Assembly (NCBI GenBank): GCA_040702975.1
Contig: CP159990.1
Span: 620,001 to 684,000, forward strand
Reading direction: 5' to 3'
From: Roseburia hominis
Lineage (GTDB): Bacteria; Bacillota; Clostridia; Lachnospirales; Lachnospiraceae
DNA: 64,000 nt
Under the pieces are notes generated by a model. The model saw only the letters and a list, made by a program, of their open reading frames with translations, made no database searches and was not told the origin of the DNA. Positions 63,908 through 64,000 of this stretch are shown one piece after another; the first letter of the stretch is position 1, and each line of letters begins with the position of its first letter. Both the position numbers and the translations under genes were made by a program.

Positions 63908-64000
63908 TTAACTTGTTCCTCCTTAGCTATTGAGCATTTTTGGTGGAGAATGCAGTTCTCCCAATTCTGCATTTTATATTTCCCGTTATTATATATAGAC
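63908..64000. other. Upstream region of the secreted-protein gene, cut by window edge
   Basis: Holds the ribosome site and an inverted repeat AATGCAG / CTGCATT (about 63949-63974), which may be an operator or part of a terminator of an unseen upstream gene. Confidence 0.35.

Overview
The window looks like chromosomal DNA of a spore-forming, anaerobic gut Firmicute, most likely Lachnospiraceae (Clostridium cluster XIVa). The reasons are spore genes (spoIIR, a SipL-like DUF3794/LysM protein), a T-box remnant, strong AGGAGG ribosome sites, TTG/GTG starts, many HutC-type GntR regulators and a decoded-UGA selenoprotein. This placement is inference from gene content; no rRNA is present.

Layout. 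1-1.8 kb: a transaldolase-family gene cut by the window edge and a divergent GntR regulator. 2.0-3.7 kb: an ECF sigma/anti-sigma pair, with facing sigma-W-like promoters and an unlisted 48-aa peptide gene. 3.8-9.4 kb: a minus-strand run plsC-like, pncB, ddl, murF, HAD phosphatase. 9.5-14.3 kb: PrcB-like lipoprotein, sipL-like, ispE, FadR-type GntR, a 175-nt giant hairpin, spoIIR. 14.4-22.4 kb: an accessory block with an intact IS256-family element (8-bp target duplication) and a DeoC-like aldolase / FGGY kinase / AtoE-like transporter operon under a GntR regulator. This operon shares a 17-nt operator with the transaldolase at the left edge. A DUF805 gene, a third GntR and a doubly truncated T-box-leuS relic ending in a stub of the same IS follow. 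22.4-32.3 kb: ordinary genes (cation efflux, acyl-ACP thioesterase, S1 protein, LacI regulator, dnaE, pfkA, DUF1934).

32.4-33.0 kb on the minus strand is a self-contained transcription unit: consensus promoter, about nine tandem ~55-nt repeats each carrying a ribosome-site-like motif and usually a micro-ORF, then a terminator. It is the most unusual object here. 33.2-34.1 kb: a frameshifted Rpn-family nuclease with an internal ribosome site and start that could express a short C-terminal protein. 34.4-41.9 kb: AraC regulator, sugar ABC transporter and GH2 beta-galactosidase. 42-47 kb: DUF2935 protein, proC, two Fic proteins (the second between 15-bp direct repeats), a radical SAM protein. 47-49.9 kb: BlaI/BlaR-like pair with paired operators, plus a membrane protein.

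50.2-54.7 kb: an operon of a 2HCT-type transporter, a UGSC-family selenoprotein (UGA followed 18 nt later by a SECIS-like hairpin), a 5'-truncated AtuA-family gene, DUF4387 and a thioredoxin-reductase-like flavoprotein. 54.9-56.1 kb: cation/proton antiporter. 56.3-61.7 kb: degenerate ~67-nt tandem repeats, then an XRE-cupin regulator and potA-potB-potCD for polyamine uptake. PotA carries a ~150-residue insertion with an internal duplication, and PotC and PotD are fused. 61.8-63.9 kb: a second ECF sigma/anti-sigma pair and a secreted protein whose start codon is out of frame by one base.

Several frame breaks lie in homopolymers (leuS A7, rpn G7, the 63.9-kb gene A4). Each could be sequencing error, decay or slippage; the sequence alone does not decide.
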